Source: an uncultured Collinsella sp. (GTDB taxonomy: Bacteria; Actinomycetota; Coriobacteriia; Coriobacteriales; Coriobacteriaceae). Taken from it: 7,576 nt of DNA. Position numbers and translations under genes: made by a program. Of the stretch, positions 1-5,557 are shown piece after piece; positions within the stretch are counted from its first letter, which is position 1, and every line of letters begins with the position of its first letter. Where the stretch lies: positions 1-7,576 of the forward strand of contig CAJKEF010000052.1 of the NCBI GenBank assembly GCA_905198825.1. The letters run 5' to 3'. Under the pieces are notes generated by a model, which was not told the origin of the DNA, searched no databases, and saw only the letters and a program-made list of their open reading frames with translations.

Positions 1-1
1 C

Positions 2-250
2 TACGACGAGACGCCCAACCAGTTTGCCGCCGACGCTTACGATTGCGTCCACGCCATCGCCGAGGCTATCGATAGGGCGGGGATTGACATTTCGGCCGAC
101 GGTGCCGACATTGCCGGCGACCTTGCCAAGGCCATGCGCAAGATCAAGATCGAGGGCCTGACAGGCGAGCTGACGTGGAATGACGAGGGCCAGGTCGAAA
201 AGCCCGCCACAGCCTATGTGATTCAGGACGGCAAGTACATCGCCGCCTAA
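2..250 (+). CDS. Branched-chain amino acid ABC transporter substrate-binding protein, C-terminal fragment
   Basis: This is the last 82 codons of a gene that begins before the window; it ends in TAA at 248-250. The visible protein runs from YDETPNQFAADAYDCVHA to AYVIQDGKYIAA. It aligns without gaps to the C-terminus of the next gene (522-1709), with 51 of 82 residues identical by hand count. It is therefore a paralogous periplasmic-binding-fold type I (LivJ/LivK, Peripla_BP_6) protein. The shared GLTG.LTWN and GQV.K..TAYVI.DGKY segments form the end of lobe 2 in this family. By family knowledge it binds an amino acid outside the membrane and docks on LivHM. Tandem placement before a second SBP and one livHMGF cassette suggests both proteins serve the same permease. 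The promoter, signal peptide and ligand-contacting N-terminal lobe lie outside the window, so the ligand cannot be judged. Confidence 0.93.
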   Translation, partial: YDETPNQFAADAYDCVHAIAEAIDRAGIDISADGADIAGDLAKAMRKIKIEGLTGELTWNDEGQVEKPATAYVIQDGKYIAA

Positions 251-317
251 GTGCGCATAAAGCGCGACCGGTGAGGCCGTTTTATTCAGGGCAGGGACGC
301 CTGTAACAGAACGGAAA

Positions 318-360
318 CATTACTTTCACACAATAAAGTGGCATTACTGCATAAAGTAAT
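318..360. promoter_or_regulatory. Pair of 18-bp dyads, candidate operator
   Basis: Two dyad-symmetric sites lie in an AT-rich island within GC-rich DNA. Site 1 (322-339) is ACTTT-N8-AAAGT. Site 2 (343-360) is ATTACT-N6-AGTAAT, a perfect dyad. Both are 18 bp and their centres are 21 bp apart, about two helical turns, so bound dimers would lie on the same DNA face. The longer arms ATTACTTT (319-326) and AAAGTAAT (353-360) also match each other across the pair, and CATTACT and ATAAAGT each occur twice. A similar dyad (ACTTTC-N7-AAAG) lies at 420-436, near the likely promoter. The arrangement suggests cooperative binding of a dimeric regulator controlling the second SBP gene. The regulator is unknown and the assignment is inference. 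Confidence 0.4.
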
Positions 361-405
361 AGAAATACGCAGAATTATGGATAAATGAACAAATCCAAAG
401 AAAAG

Positions 406-446
406 TTGAAATAATCGCCACTTTCCTTAACTAAAGCGTCTAGTAT
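406..446 (+). promoter_or_regulatory. Probable promoter region of the second SBP gene
   Basis: This is the AT-rich stretch closest to the gene. It holds a TTGAAA hexamer (406-411) resembling a -35 box. Possible -10 boxes are TAACTA (428-433, 16-bp spacing but a poor match) or TAGTAT (441-446, a better match but with no good -35 at normal spacing). Neither combination is convincing alone. The sharp return to GC-rich sequence after 450 and the structured leader that follows support transcription starting around 440-455. The ACTTTC-N7-AAAG dyad (420-436) overlaps this region, where a bound protein would block RNA polymerase. Confidence 0.3.
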
Positions 447-454
447 TTTGCGAA

Positions 455-500
455 CGCCGAACACGGCGAAGGATGGCCTGTCGGGTAACCGAAACCCGAC
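455..500 (+). promoter_or_regulatory. Structured mRNA leader with two hairpins
   Basis: Two perfect hairpins precede the ribosome-binding site of the SBP gene. The first is CGCCG-AACA-CGGCG (455-468), a 5-bp stem with a 4-nt loop. The second is GTCGGGT-N7-ACCCGAC (480-500), a 7-bp stem ending 10 nt before the AGGAG at 511-515. There is no U-tract, so these are not intrinsic terminators. They may stabilise the 5' end of an abundant SBP mRNA or affect ribosome access. No known riboswitch class is recognised. Confidence 0.4.
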
Positions 501-521
501 GAGATTTGAGAGGAGAGCCGC

Positions 522-1709
522 ATGTCGAGCCTCACCGGTAAGTCATTGAACCCTGTTATGAATCGCAGGAGCGTTATCGCGAGCGCAGCAGGTCTGGGGG
601 CGATGTCCATTCTAGCTGGCTGCTCCTCCAACGGCGGCGACAGCGGTTCCGCTTCGAGCGACGCTTCGTTTAAGATCGGTACCATCGGCCCGCTGACCGG
701 CGCCAACGCGTCCTACGGCAAGTCCGTTACCCAGGGTGTCGAGCTTGGCTGCAAGGATTTCTCGACCAAGGAGCTGCCGCTTGCCAGCAAGGCCGAGGAT
801 GACCAGGCCGACGGCGAGAAGGCCGTCAACGCCTTCAACACCCTGCTCGACTGGGGCATGCAGGCCCTCGTCGGCCCGACCACCACGGGTGCGTCGGTTG
901 CCGTTGCCGCCGAGTGCGGTAACGACCCCAAGACGTTCATGATCACCCCGTCCGCGTCCTCCGAGGACGTCACCGACGGCAAGGATTGCGTCTTCCAGGT
1001 TTGCTTCACCGACCCCAACCAGGGTGTCAACGCTGCCAAGTTCCTGGCGCAGAAGTATGCGGACGAGAAGTTCGTGCTGTTCTATAACTCCGGCGACGCC
1101 TATTCTTCGGGCATCGCAGATTCCTTTAAGGCCCAGGCCGCTGAGTCCAAGCTCGAGATTGTTGACGAGGAGACCTTTAAGGACGACTCCGCCACGAGCT
1201 TTACCAACCAGCTGACCAAGGCCAAGCAGGCCGGCGCCACCATGATCTTTGCGCCGATCTACTACACGCCGGCGTCCGTCCTGCTCAAGAACGCCAAGGA
1301 CATGGGCTACGACGTCAAGATGATGGGCTGCGACGGCATGGACGGCATCCTGGGCGTTGAGGGCTTCGATACCTCTCTTGCCGAGGGTCTGCTGCTCATG
1401 ACCCCGTTCTCCGCCGACGACGAGAAGAACGCCGACTTCGTTAACGCTTACAAGGATAAGTACGGCGATACCCCCGACCAGTTTGCCGCCGACGCCTACG
1501 ACGGCGTGCACGCGGTGGCCGAGGCCGTCAAGGAGGCCGGTCTTGGTGTCGACGCCGATCCGACCGAGGTCGCCGAGAAGCTGTCCAAGGCTATGCTCAA
1601 GATTACCGTTGACGGTCTGACCGGCAAGCTCACCTGGAACGATAAGGGCCAGGTCCAGAAGGAGCCCACGGCGTACGTCATCACCGACGGCAAGTACGTA
1701 CAGGCCTAA
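522..1709 (+). CDS. Branched-chain amino acid ABC transporter substrate-binding lipoprotein
   Basis: This 395-residue extracytoplasmic binding protein of the LivJ/LivK (Peripla_BP_6, hydrophobic amino acid) family would capture a branched-chain or related amino acid and present it to LivHM. The N-terminus is a lipoprotein signal peptide: charged NRR at 14-16, a hydrophobic run, then lipobox L31-A32-G33-C34 and a Ser/Gly/Asp linker to about residue 49. The mature domain starts at FKIGTIGPLTGANASYGKS (50-67), the usual first strand and ligand-binding loop. Later landmarks include LVGPTTTGAS, FYNSGDAYSSG and DQFAADAYDGVHA. Start 522 is chosen because AGGAG (511-515) lies 6 nt upstream; the in-frame Met13 has no such site but would also give a complete signal peptide. 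The NRRSVI segment weakly resembles a twin-arginine signal. The protein is a paralogue of the truncated gene upstream. Exact ligand is unproven, so no livJ/livK symbol is assigned. Confidence 0.95.
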   Translation: MSSLTGKSLNPVMNRRSVIASAAGLGAMSILAGCSSNGGDSGSASSDASFKIGTIGPLTGANASYGKSVTQGVELGCKDFSTKELPLASKAEDDQADGEKAVNAFNTLLDWGMQALVGPTTTGASVAVAAECGNDPKTFMITPSASSEDVTDGKDCVFQVCFTDPNQGVNAAKFLAQKYADEKFVLFYNSGDAYSSGIADSFKAQAAESKLEIVDEETFKDDSATSFTNQLTKAKQAGATMIFAPIYYTPASVLLKNAKDMGYDVKMMGCDGMDGILGVEGFDTSLAEGLLLMTPFSADDEKNADFVNAYKDKYGDTPDQFAADAYDGVHAVAEAVKEAGLGVDADPTEVAEKLSKAMLKITVDGLTGKLTWNDKGQVQKEPTAYVITDGKYVQA

Positions 1710-1740
1710 TAGGCCGCCTTACATAGAGCGGTTTTGATCC

Positions 1741-1772
1741 CAAGCAGGGGAGGTTTTGGCCTTCCCTGCTTG
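1741..1772 (+). other. Strong intercistronic RNA hairpin after the SBP gene
   Basis: The 13-bp stem pairs 1741-1753 (CAAGCAGGGGAGG) with 1760-1772 (CCTTCCCTGCTTG) around a 6-nt loop. One pair is G-U and the rest are Watson-Crick. It begins 31 nt after the SBP stop codon. GCTTGGTATCT follows with no U-run, so it is unlikely to be an efficient intrinsic terminator. Hairpins at this place in SBP-permease operons are known (as in malE-malF) to protect the upstream mRNA and lower downstream expression. That role is inferred here. Confidence 0.55.
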
Positions 1773-1782
1773 CTTGGTATCT

Positions 1783-1802
1783 AGGGACAGTGTAACGTCC
1801 CT
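1783..1802 (+). other. Second intercistronic hairpin upstream of livH
   Basis: A perfect 6-bp stem AGGGAC (1783-1788) and GTCCCT (1797-1802) encloses an 8-nt loop and is followed by GTTTC. It is too short and U-poor to call a terminator, but it could pause polymerase or mark an mRNA processing site. It ends 46 nt before the livH start. The AGGGAC/GTCCCT core also occurs in the large inverted repeat at 5431-5499. Confidence 0.4.
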
Positions 1803-1848
1803 GTTTCATACATTAACTGGAAACCTATTCGAAAGGGGGATGTGGAAC

Positions 1849-2730
1849 ATGACGGTCTTTATCCAATACCTGGTCAACGGCCTGTCCATGGGCAGCGTCT
1901 ACGCCATCATCGCGTTGGGCTACACCATGGTCTACGGTATCGCCAAGATGCTCAACTTCGCTCACGGCGACGTCATCATGGTCGGTGCCTATGTCTCGTT
2001 CTGCGCCACGTCGTATCTCGGCCTCCCGGGCTGGGCATCTGTAGTTCTCTCTTGTGTGGCCTGCACGGTTCTCGGTGTTCTCATTGAGGGTCTGGCCTAT
2101 AAGCCGCTGCGCCAAGCGGGCCCGCTGGCCGTTCTGATCACGGCCATCGGCGTGTCTTACTTCCTGCAGAACGCCGCGCAGCTTCTGTGGGGCGCCACGC
2201 CCAAGAACTTCACTTCGCTCGTCACCTTCCAGGTGCCGGAGTTCTTGGCCAAGTTCAACGTAAGCGCCGTCTCGCTCGTCACCATCGTCGCCTGCCTGGT
2301 TATCATGGCCGGCCTGATGTTCTTTACAGGTAAGACCAAGATGGGCAAGGCCATGCGCGCCGTGTCCGAGGACAAGGCCGCCGCTCAGCTCATGGGCATC
2401 AACGTCAACCGCACCATCTCGATGACGTTTGCCATCGGCTCTGCCCTTGCCGCCATCGCCGGCGTGCTGCTGTGCTCCTACTCGCCGGTCCTGCAGCCCA
2501 CCACGGGCGCCATGCCTGGCATCAAGGCCTTCGACGCTGCCGTTTTCGGCGGCATCGGCTCCATCCCCGGCGCCTTTGTCGGCGGCATTCTCATCGGCAT
2601 CATCGAGGCGATGGCGCAGGCCTACATTTCCACGAGCCTTGCCAACTCCATCGTCTTTGGTGTTTTGATCATCGTCCTGCTCGTCAAGCCTGCCGGCCTC
2701 TTGGGCAAGTACGTCCCCGAGAAGGTGTAG
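1849..2730 (+). CDS. livH: Branched-chain amino acid ABC transporter permease LivH
   Basis: This 293-residue integral membrane subunit forms half of the translocation channel with LivM. Length is close to the family norm of about 300. The N-terminal FIQYLVNGLSMGSVYAIIAL leads into the hallmark GYTMVYGIAKMLNFAHGD (24-41). Further hydrophobic segments follow around 42-78, 92-114, 139-160 and 190-212, with more to the C-terminus. The cytoplasmic coupling loop is AMRAVSEDKAAAQLMGINV (168-186), which contacts the ATPases in this family. GGIGSIPGAFVGG (234-246) is also typical. The reading frame is open upstream to 1756, but start 1849 is preferred: GGGGG (1835-1839) lies 9 nt before it and the protein then begins like its homologues. 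The in-frame ATG at 1840 directly abuts that site, so it is unlikely. The gene abuts livM with no gap beyond the alternative start codons. Confidence 0.95.
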   Translation: MTVFIQYLVNGLSMGSVYAIIALGYTMVYGIAKMLNFAHGDVIMVGAYVSFCATSYLGLPGWASVVLSCVACTVLGVLIEGLAYKPLRQAGPLAVLITAIGVSYFLQNAAQLLWGATPKNFTSLVTFQVPEFLAKFNVSAVSLVTIVACLVIMAGLMFFTGKTKMGKAMRAVSEDKAAAQLMGINVNRTISMTFAIGSALAAIAGVLLCSYSPVLQPTTGAMPGIKAFDAAVFGGIGSIPGAFVGGILIGIIEAMAQAYISTSLANSIVFGVLIIVLLVKPAGLLGKYVPEKV

Positions 2731-2739
2731 GTGAGCGTT

Positions 2740-3819
2740 ATGAAGTTTCTTAAAGACAAGCAGACGCGTCACGACTTTGTCACGTACGCCATGTGCGTTG
2801 TGGCGTTCGCCATCGTGTTCTTTATGCAGTCCAACCACATGATCCCGCGCATGATCGCCGGTCAGCTGGTTCCCATCACGGCCTATATCGTCATGGCCAT
2901 CTCCCTTAACCTCGTCGTCGGCATCGCGGGCGACTTGTCGCTGGGCCACGCGGGCTTTATGAGCGTGGGTGCCTATACGGGCATCGTCGCTGCCGTCGCG
3001 CTGGAGAGCACCGTTCCGTCCGATCCGATGCGTCTGATCATCAGCATTGTGGTCGGCGCTATCGCCGCTGCCATCTTGGGCTTCTTGATCGGTATCCCGG
3101 TCCTGCGCCTGAGCGGCGATTACCTGGCTATCGTGACGCTGGCCTTTGGCGAGATCATCAAAGAGATCGTCACCTGCCTCATTGTGGGTGTCGACTCCCG
3201 CGGTCTGCACGTGATCTTTAACATCACGGGCAACTCTACAATCGACGACCTGCACCTGCTCGAGGACGGCACCGCCATCATCAAGGGCGCGCAGGGAGCA
3301 TCGGGCGTGTCGACCTATTCGTCCTTCCTTGCCGGCGCCATCCTGGTTATGGTCGCACTCGTGATCGTGCTCAACCTGGTTCGCAGCCGTACCGGTCGTG
3401 CCATTATGGCCGTGCGCGACAACAAGATCGCTGCCGAGTCCGTGGGCATCTCCGTCACCGAGTACCGCATGATTGCCTTCGTGGTTTCCGCTGCCCTCGC
3501 CGGTGCTGCCGGAGCCCTGTTCGGCGGTAATTTCTCGCAGCTCTCCGCCACCAAGTTCGACTTCAACACGTCCATCCTCATCCTGGTGTTCGTGGTCCTG
3601 GGCGGTCTGGGCAATATGCGCGGCTCCGTCATCGCGGCGGCGCTGCTCACGGTGCTTCCCGAGCTGCTCCGTCAGTTCTCGGACTACCGCATGCTCATCT
3701 ACGCCATCGTGCTGATCCTGGTCATGATCTTTACCAACAACCCGCAGCTCAAGGCGTTCTTCGCACGCATTAAGGACCGCTTTGCTTCCAAGAAGGAGGT
3801 GGCAGCCGATGCCCAGTAA
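2740..3819 (+). CDS. livM: Branched-chain amino acid ABC transporter permease LivM
   Basis: This is the second membrane subunit of the channel, 359 residues. Family landmarks are SLNLVVGIAGDLSLGHAGF (55-73), GDYLAIVTLAFGEIIKEI (126-143), the cytoplasmic coupling loop AVRDNKIAAESVGI (224-237) and VLGGLGNMRGS (286-296). Hydrophobic segments run from about 15 through 335, with a charged tail ending KKEVAADAQ. A polar stretch at about 151-195, containing STIDDLHLLEDG, is a probable external loop. The start is uncertain by three codons. ATG 2740 has AGGTGA (2729-2734) upstream. The in-frame GTG at 2731 sits directly after the livH stop and has GAAGG (2721-2725). ATG was chosen for codon preference. 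The 3' end contains the strong ribosome-binding site of livG and overlaps that gene by 11 nt. Confidence 0.94.
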   Translation: MKFLKDKQTRHDFVTYAMCVVAFAIVFFMQSNHMIPRMIAGQLVPITAYIVMAISLNLVVGIAGDLSLGHAGFMSVGAYTGIVAAVALESTVPSDPMRLIISIVVGAIAAAILGFLIGIPVLRLSGDYLAIVTLAFGEIIKEIVTCLIVGVDSRGLHVIFNITGNSTIDDLHLLEDGTAIIKGAQGASGVSTYSSFLAGAILVMVALVIVLNLVRSRTGRAIMAVRDNKIAAESVGISVTEYRMIAFVVSAALAGAAGALFGGNFSQLSATKFDFNTSILILVFVVLGGLGNMRGSVIAAALLTVLPELLRQFSDYRMLIYAIVLILVMIFTNNPQLKAFFARIKDRFASKKEVAADAQ

Positions 3820-4669
3820 GTTTGAGTTCAACAAGGGCAAGATGGTCCCGTATCCTTCTGGCGCCATCGTTCCCGACCGCGACCTGGGTCAGCGCCCGGC
3901 GCTCGAGTGCATCCACCTGGGCATTGAATTCGGCGGCCTTAAGGCAGTCGATGACTTTAGCCTGACCATCGGCAAGACTGAGATCGCCGGTCTCATCGGC
4001 CCCAACGGTGCCGGCAAGACCACGGTCTTCAACCTGCTCACCAAGGTGTACCAGCCCACGCACGGCACCATCCTGCTCGATGGTGAGGACACCTCGGGCA
4101 AGTCGGTCTACCAGGTCAACCGCATGGGTATTGCCCGTACGTTCCAGAACATTCGCCTGTTCAACACCATGACGGTGGAGGACAACGTTAAGGTCGGCCT
4201 GCACAACCAGGAGCGCTACTCCGGCTTTGAGGGCGTGCTGCGCCTGCCGACGTATTGGAAGCACGAGAAGGCCGCCCACGAGCGCGCCATGGAGCTGCTG
4301 TCCATTTTTGACATGGAGCACCTGGCAAATGAGCAGGCCGGATCGCTGCCTTACGGCGCTCAGCGTCGTCTGGAGATCGTACGCGCGCTTGCCACCAACC
4401 CCAAGCTGCTGCTGCTCGACGAGCCTGCCGCTGGCATGAACCCGTCCGAGACCGCAGAGCTTATGGCGAACATCGTCAAGATTCGCGACACCTTTGGCAT
4501 TGCCATCATGCTCATTGAGCACGACATGTCGCTTGTCATGAACATCTGCGAGGGCATCTGCGTGCTCAATTTTGGTAAGGTCATCGCCAAGGGCACGGCA
4601 GAGGAAATCCAGAACAACGACGCTGTTATCGAGGCATATCTGGGCAAGCAGGATAAGGGGGAGAACTAA
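3809..4669 (+). CDS. livG: Branched-chain amino acid ABC transporter ATP-binding protein LivG
   Basis: This 286-residue cytoplasmic ATPase is one of two that power LivHM. Walker A is GPNGAGKTT (64-72) and the Q-loop Gln is at 113 in RTFQNIRLF. The family-typical degenerate signature is LPYGAQRR (180-187). Walker B is LLLLDEPAAGMN (200-211) and the switch His is H238 in IEHDM. The C-terminal AYLG motif is present, as in other LivG/BraF proteins. Start 3809 is decided by the near-perfect AAGGAGGT (3793-3800) 8 nt upstream, although the frame is open to 3782. This start overlaps the livM stop by 11 nt, implying coupled translation. The protein carries roughly 25-30 extra N-terminal residues (basic, with several Pro) before the first ABC strand, more than in E. 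coli LivG. Confidence 0.95.
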   Translation: MPSKFEFNKGKMVPYPSGAIVPDRDLGQRPALECIHLGIEFGGLKAVDDFSLTIGKTEIAGLIGPNGAGKTTVFNLLTKVYQPTHGTILLDGEDTSGKSVYQVNRMGIARTFQNIRLFNTMTVEDNVKVGLHNQERYSGFEGVLRLPTYWKHEKAAHERAMELLSIFDMEHLANEQAGSLPYGAQRRLEIVRALATNPKLLLLDEPAAGMNPSETAELMANIVKIRDTFGIAIMLIEHDMSLVMNICEGICVLNFGKVIAKGTAEEIQNNDAVIEAYLGKQDKGEN

Positions 4670-5383
4670 ATGGCAGAGCCGATGCTTTCCGTCTACAACA
4701 TCAACGTCTGGTACGGCGCCATCCACGCCATCAAGGACATCTCCTTTAACGTTAACGAGGGCGAGATCGTGGCCTTGATTGGTGCCAACGGTGCCGGCAA
4801 GTCTACGACGCTCAAGACCGTCTCGGGCCTGCTGCGCTCCAAGACCGGCTCCATCAAGTTTATGGACGAGGACATTACCCATACGCCCGCTGATAAGCTG
4901 GTGGGCAAGGGCCTGGCTCAGGTCCCCGAGGGTCGTCGCGCTTTTTTGCAGATGACGGTCGAGGAGAACCTGGAAATGGGTGCCTATACGCAGCCCAAGT
5001 CCACGGTGGCTCCGGGCCTTGAGCGCGTTTACGAGCAGTTCCCGCGCCTGAAGGAACGTCGTCGCCAGGTCGCCGGCACCCTTTCGGGCGGCGAGCAGCA
5101 GATGCTCGTTATGGGCCGCGCCCTTATGAGTAACCCCAAACTGCTTATGCTCGACGAACCTTCCATGGGTCTGGCGCCGATTCTGATCGAACAGATCTTC
5201 CAGATTGTCGAGGACCTGCACAAGGCCGGCACCACGGTGCTTCTGGTCGAGCAAAACGCGCAGATGGCGCTTTCCATCGCCACACGCGGTTACGTGCTCG
5301 AGACCGGCAAGATCACCATGACCGGCACGGGCCAAGAGCTCCTGCACGACGACAACGTGCGTAAGGCCTACCTGGGCGGTTAA
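4670..5383 (+). CDS. livF: Branched-chain amino acid ABC transporter ATP-binding protein LivF
   Basis: This is the second ATPase of the transporter, 237 residues, the usual LivF length. Walker A is GANGAGKSTT (38-47), the Q-loop is in QVPEGRRAF (84-92), the signature is LSGGEQQ (138-144) and Walker B is LLMLDEPSMG (158-167). The switch-loop position is VEQN, with Gln195 in place of the usual His; this is normal for LivF and implies that the LivG partner supplies the canonical His site. The C-terminal RKAYLGG matches the family. The ATG directly follows the livG TAA (4667-4669) with no intervening base, and AAGGGGGAG (4655-4663) inside livG is the ribosome-binding site. It is the last gene before a strong terminator. 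Confidence 0.96.
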   Translation: MAEPMLSVYNINVWYGAIHAIKDISFNVNEGEIVALIGANGAGKSTTLKTVSGLLRSKTGSIKFMDEDITHTPADKLVGKGLAQVPEGRRAFLQMTVEENLEMGAYTQPKSTVAPGLERVYEQFPRLKERRRQVAGTLSGGEQQMLVMGRALMSNPKLLMLDEPSMGLAPILIEQIFQIVEDLHKAGTTVLLVEQNAQMALSIATRGYVLETGKITMTGTGQELLHDDNVRKAYLGG

Positions 5384-5393
5384 TTTTTCCAGC

Positions 5394-5430
5394 AAAGGGG
5401 CGCTGACTATCTCAGTCAGCGCCCCTTTTT
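5394..5430 (+). terminator. Rho-independent terminator of the liv cassette
   Basis: A perfect 15-bp stem (5394-5408 with 5414-5428) encloses a 5-nt ATCTC loop. Twelve of the pairs form the GC-rich block GGGGCGCTGACT/AGTCAGCGCCCC, and T5426-T5430 supply the U-tract. It starts 10 nt after the livF stop. This is a textbook intrinsic terminator closing the livHMGF unit. Confidence 0.95.
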
Positions 5431-5499
5431 AAGTTGCGGTGAAATAGGGACTGAATACGGGCTCCAGAGGCCAAAAGAGTCCCTATTCCACCGCAACTT
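5431..5499. repeat. Imperfect 22-bp inverted repeat (foldback element)
   Basis: Arms 5431-5452 and 5478-5499 are inverted copies matching at 21 of 22 positions; the one mismatch is A5442, opposite C5488. The spacer is 25 nt. The arms begin AAGTTGCGGTG and end ATAGGGACT. The element starts at the first base after the terminator T-run and ends just before the ATG at 5501. It does not act as an intrinsic terminator, because no U-tract follows. No target-site duplication or transposase is seen. It could be a small non-autonomous or REP-like dispersed repeat, or a protein-binding or RNA structure upstream of cutC. Confidence 0.75.
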
Positions 5500-5557
5500 C
5501 ATGGGGATGTGTGACAATGCCCGTCGGAAAACATCTGCTGTCTTTGGGGGTCTATCT

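Noticed and set aside
251..286. Possible terminator after the first SBP fragment (GCGC-ATAAA-GCGC, and CGG-TGAGG-CCG before TTTTATT)
   Set aside because: The stems are only 3-5 bp. The TTTT run is suggestive, but the pairing is too weak to annotate as a terminator.
612..1511. 299-codon open frame on the minus strand opposite the SBP gene
   Set aside because: Low-complexity Gly/Val/Leu/Arg-rich translation antisense to a well-supported SBP; no independent support.
1825..3867. 680-codon open frame on the minus strand opposite livH and livM
   Set aside because: It is a shadow of GC-rich third-position codon bias. Its translation is rich in His, Asp, Gln, Gly and Arg with no domain, and the plus strand encodes unmistakable permeases.
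4346..4369. Non-canonical ABC signature LPYGAQ in LivG
   Set aside because: LivG/BraF proteins usually carry a degenerate signature such as LSYGQQ; this is family-typical.
5252..5257. Missing switch-loop histidine in LivF (Gln195)
   Set aside because: VEQN is the normal sequence at this position in LivF proteins, so it is not a defect.
3770..5395. 541-codon open frame on the minus strand opposite livG and livF
   Set aside because: Same cause. It covers two clear ATPases with intact Walker motifs and has no recognisable product.
5501..5557. Upstream ATG giving CutC a 19-residue N-terminal extension
   Set aside because: There is no ribosome-binding site before 5501, it lies against the inverted repeat, and homology to CutC begins at the Met encoded at 5558.
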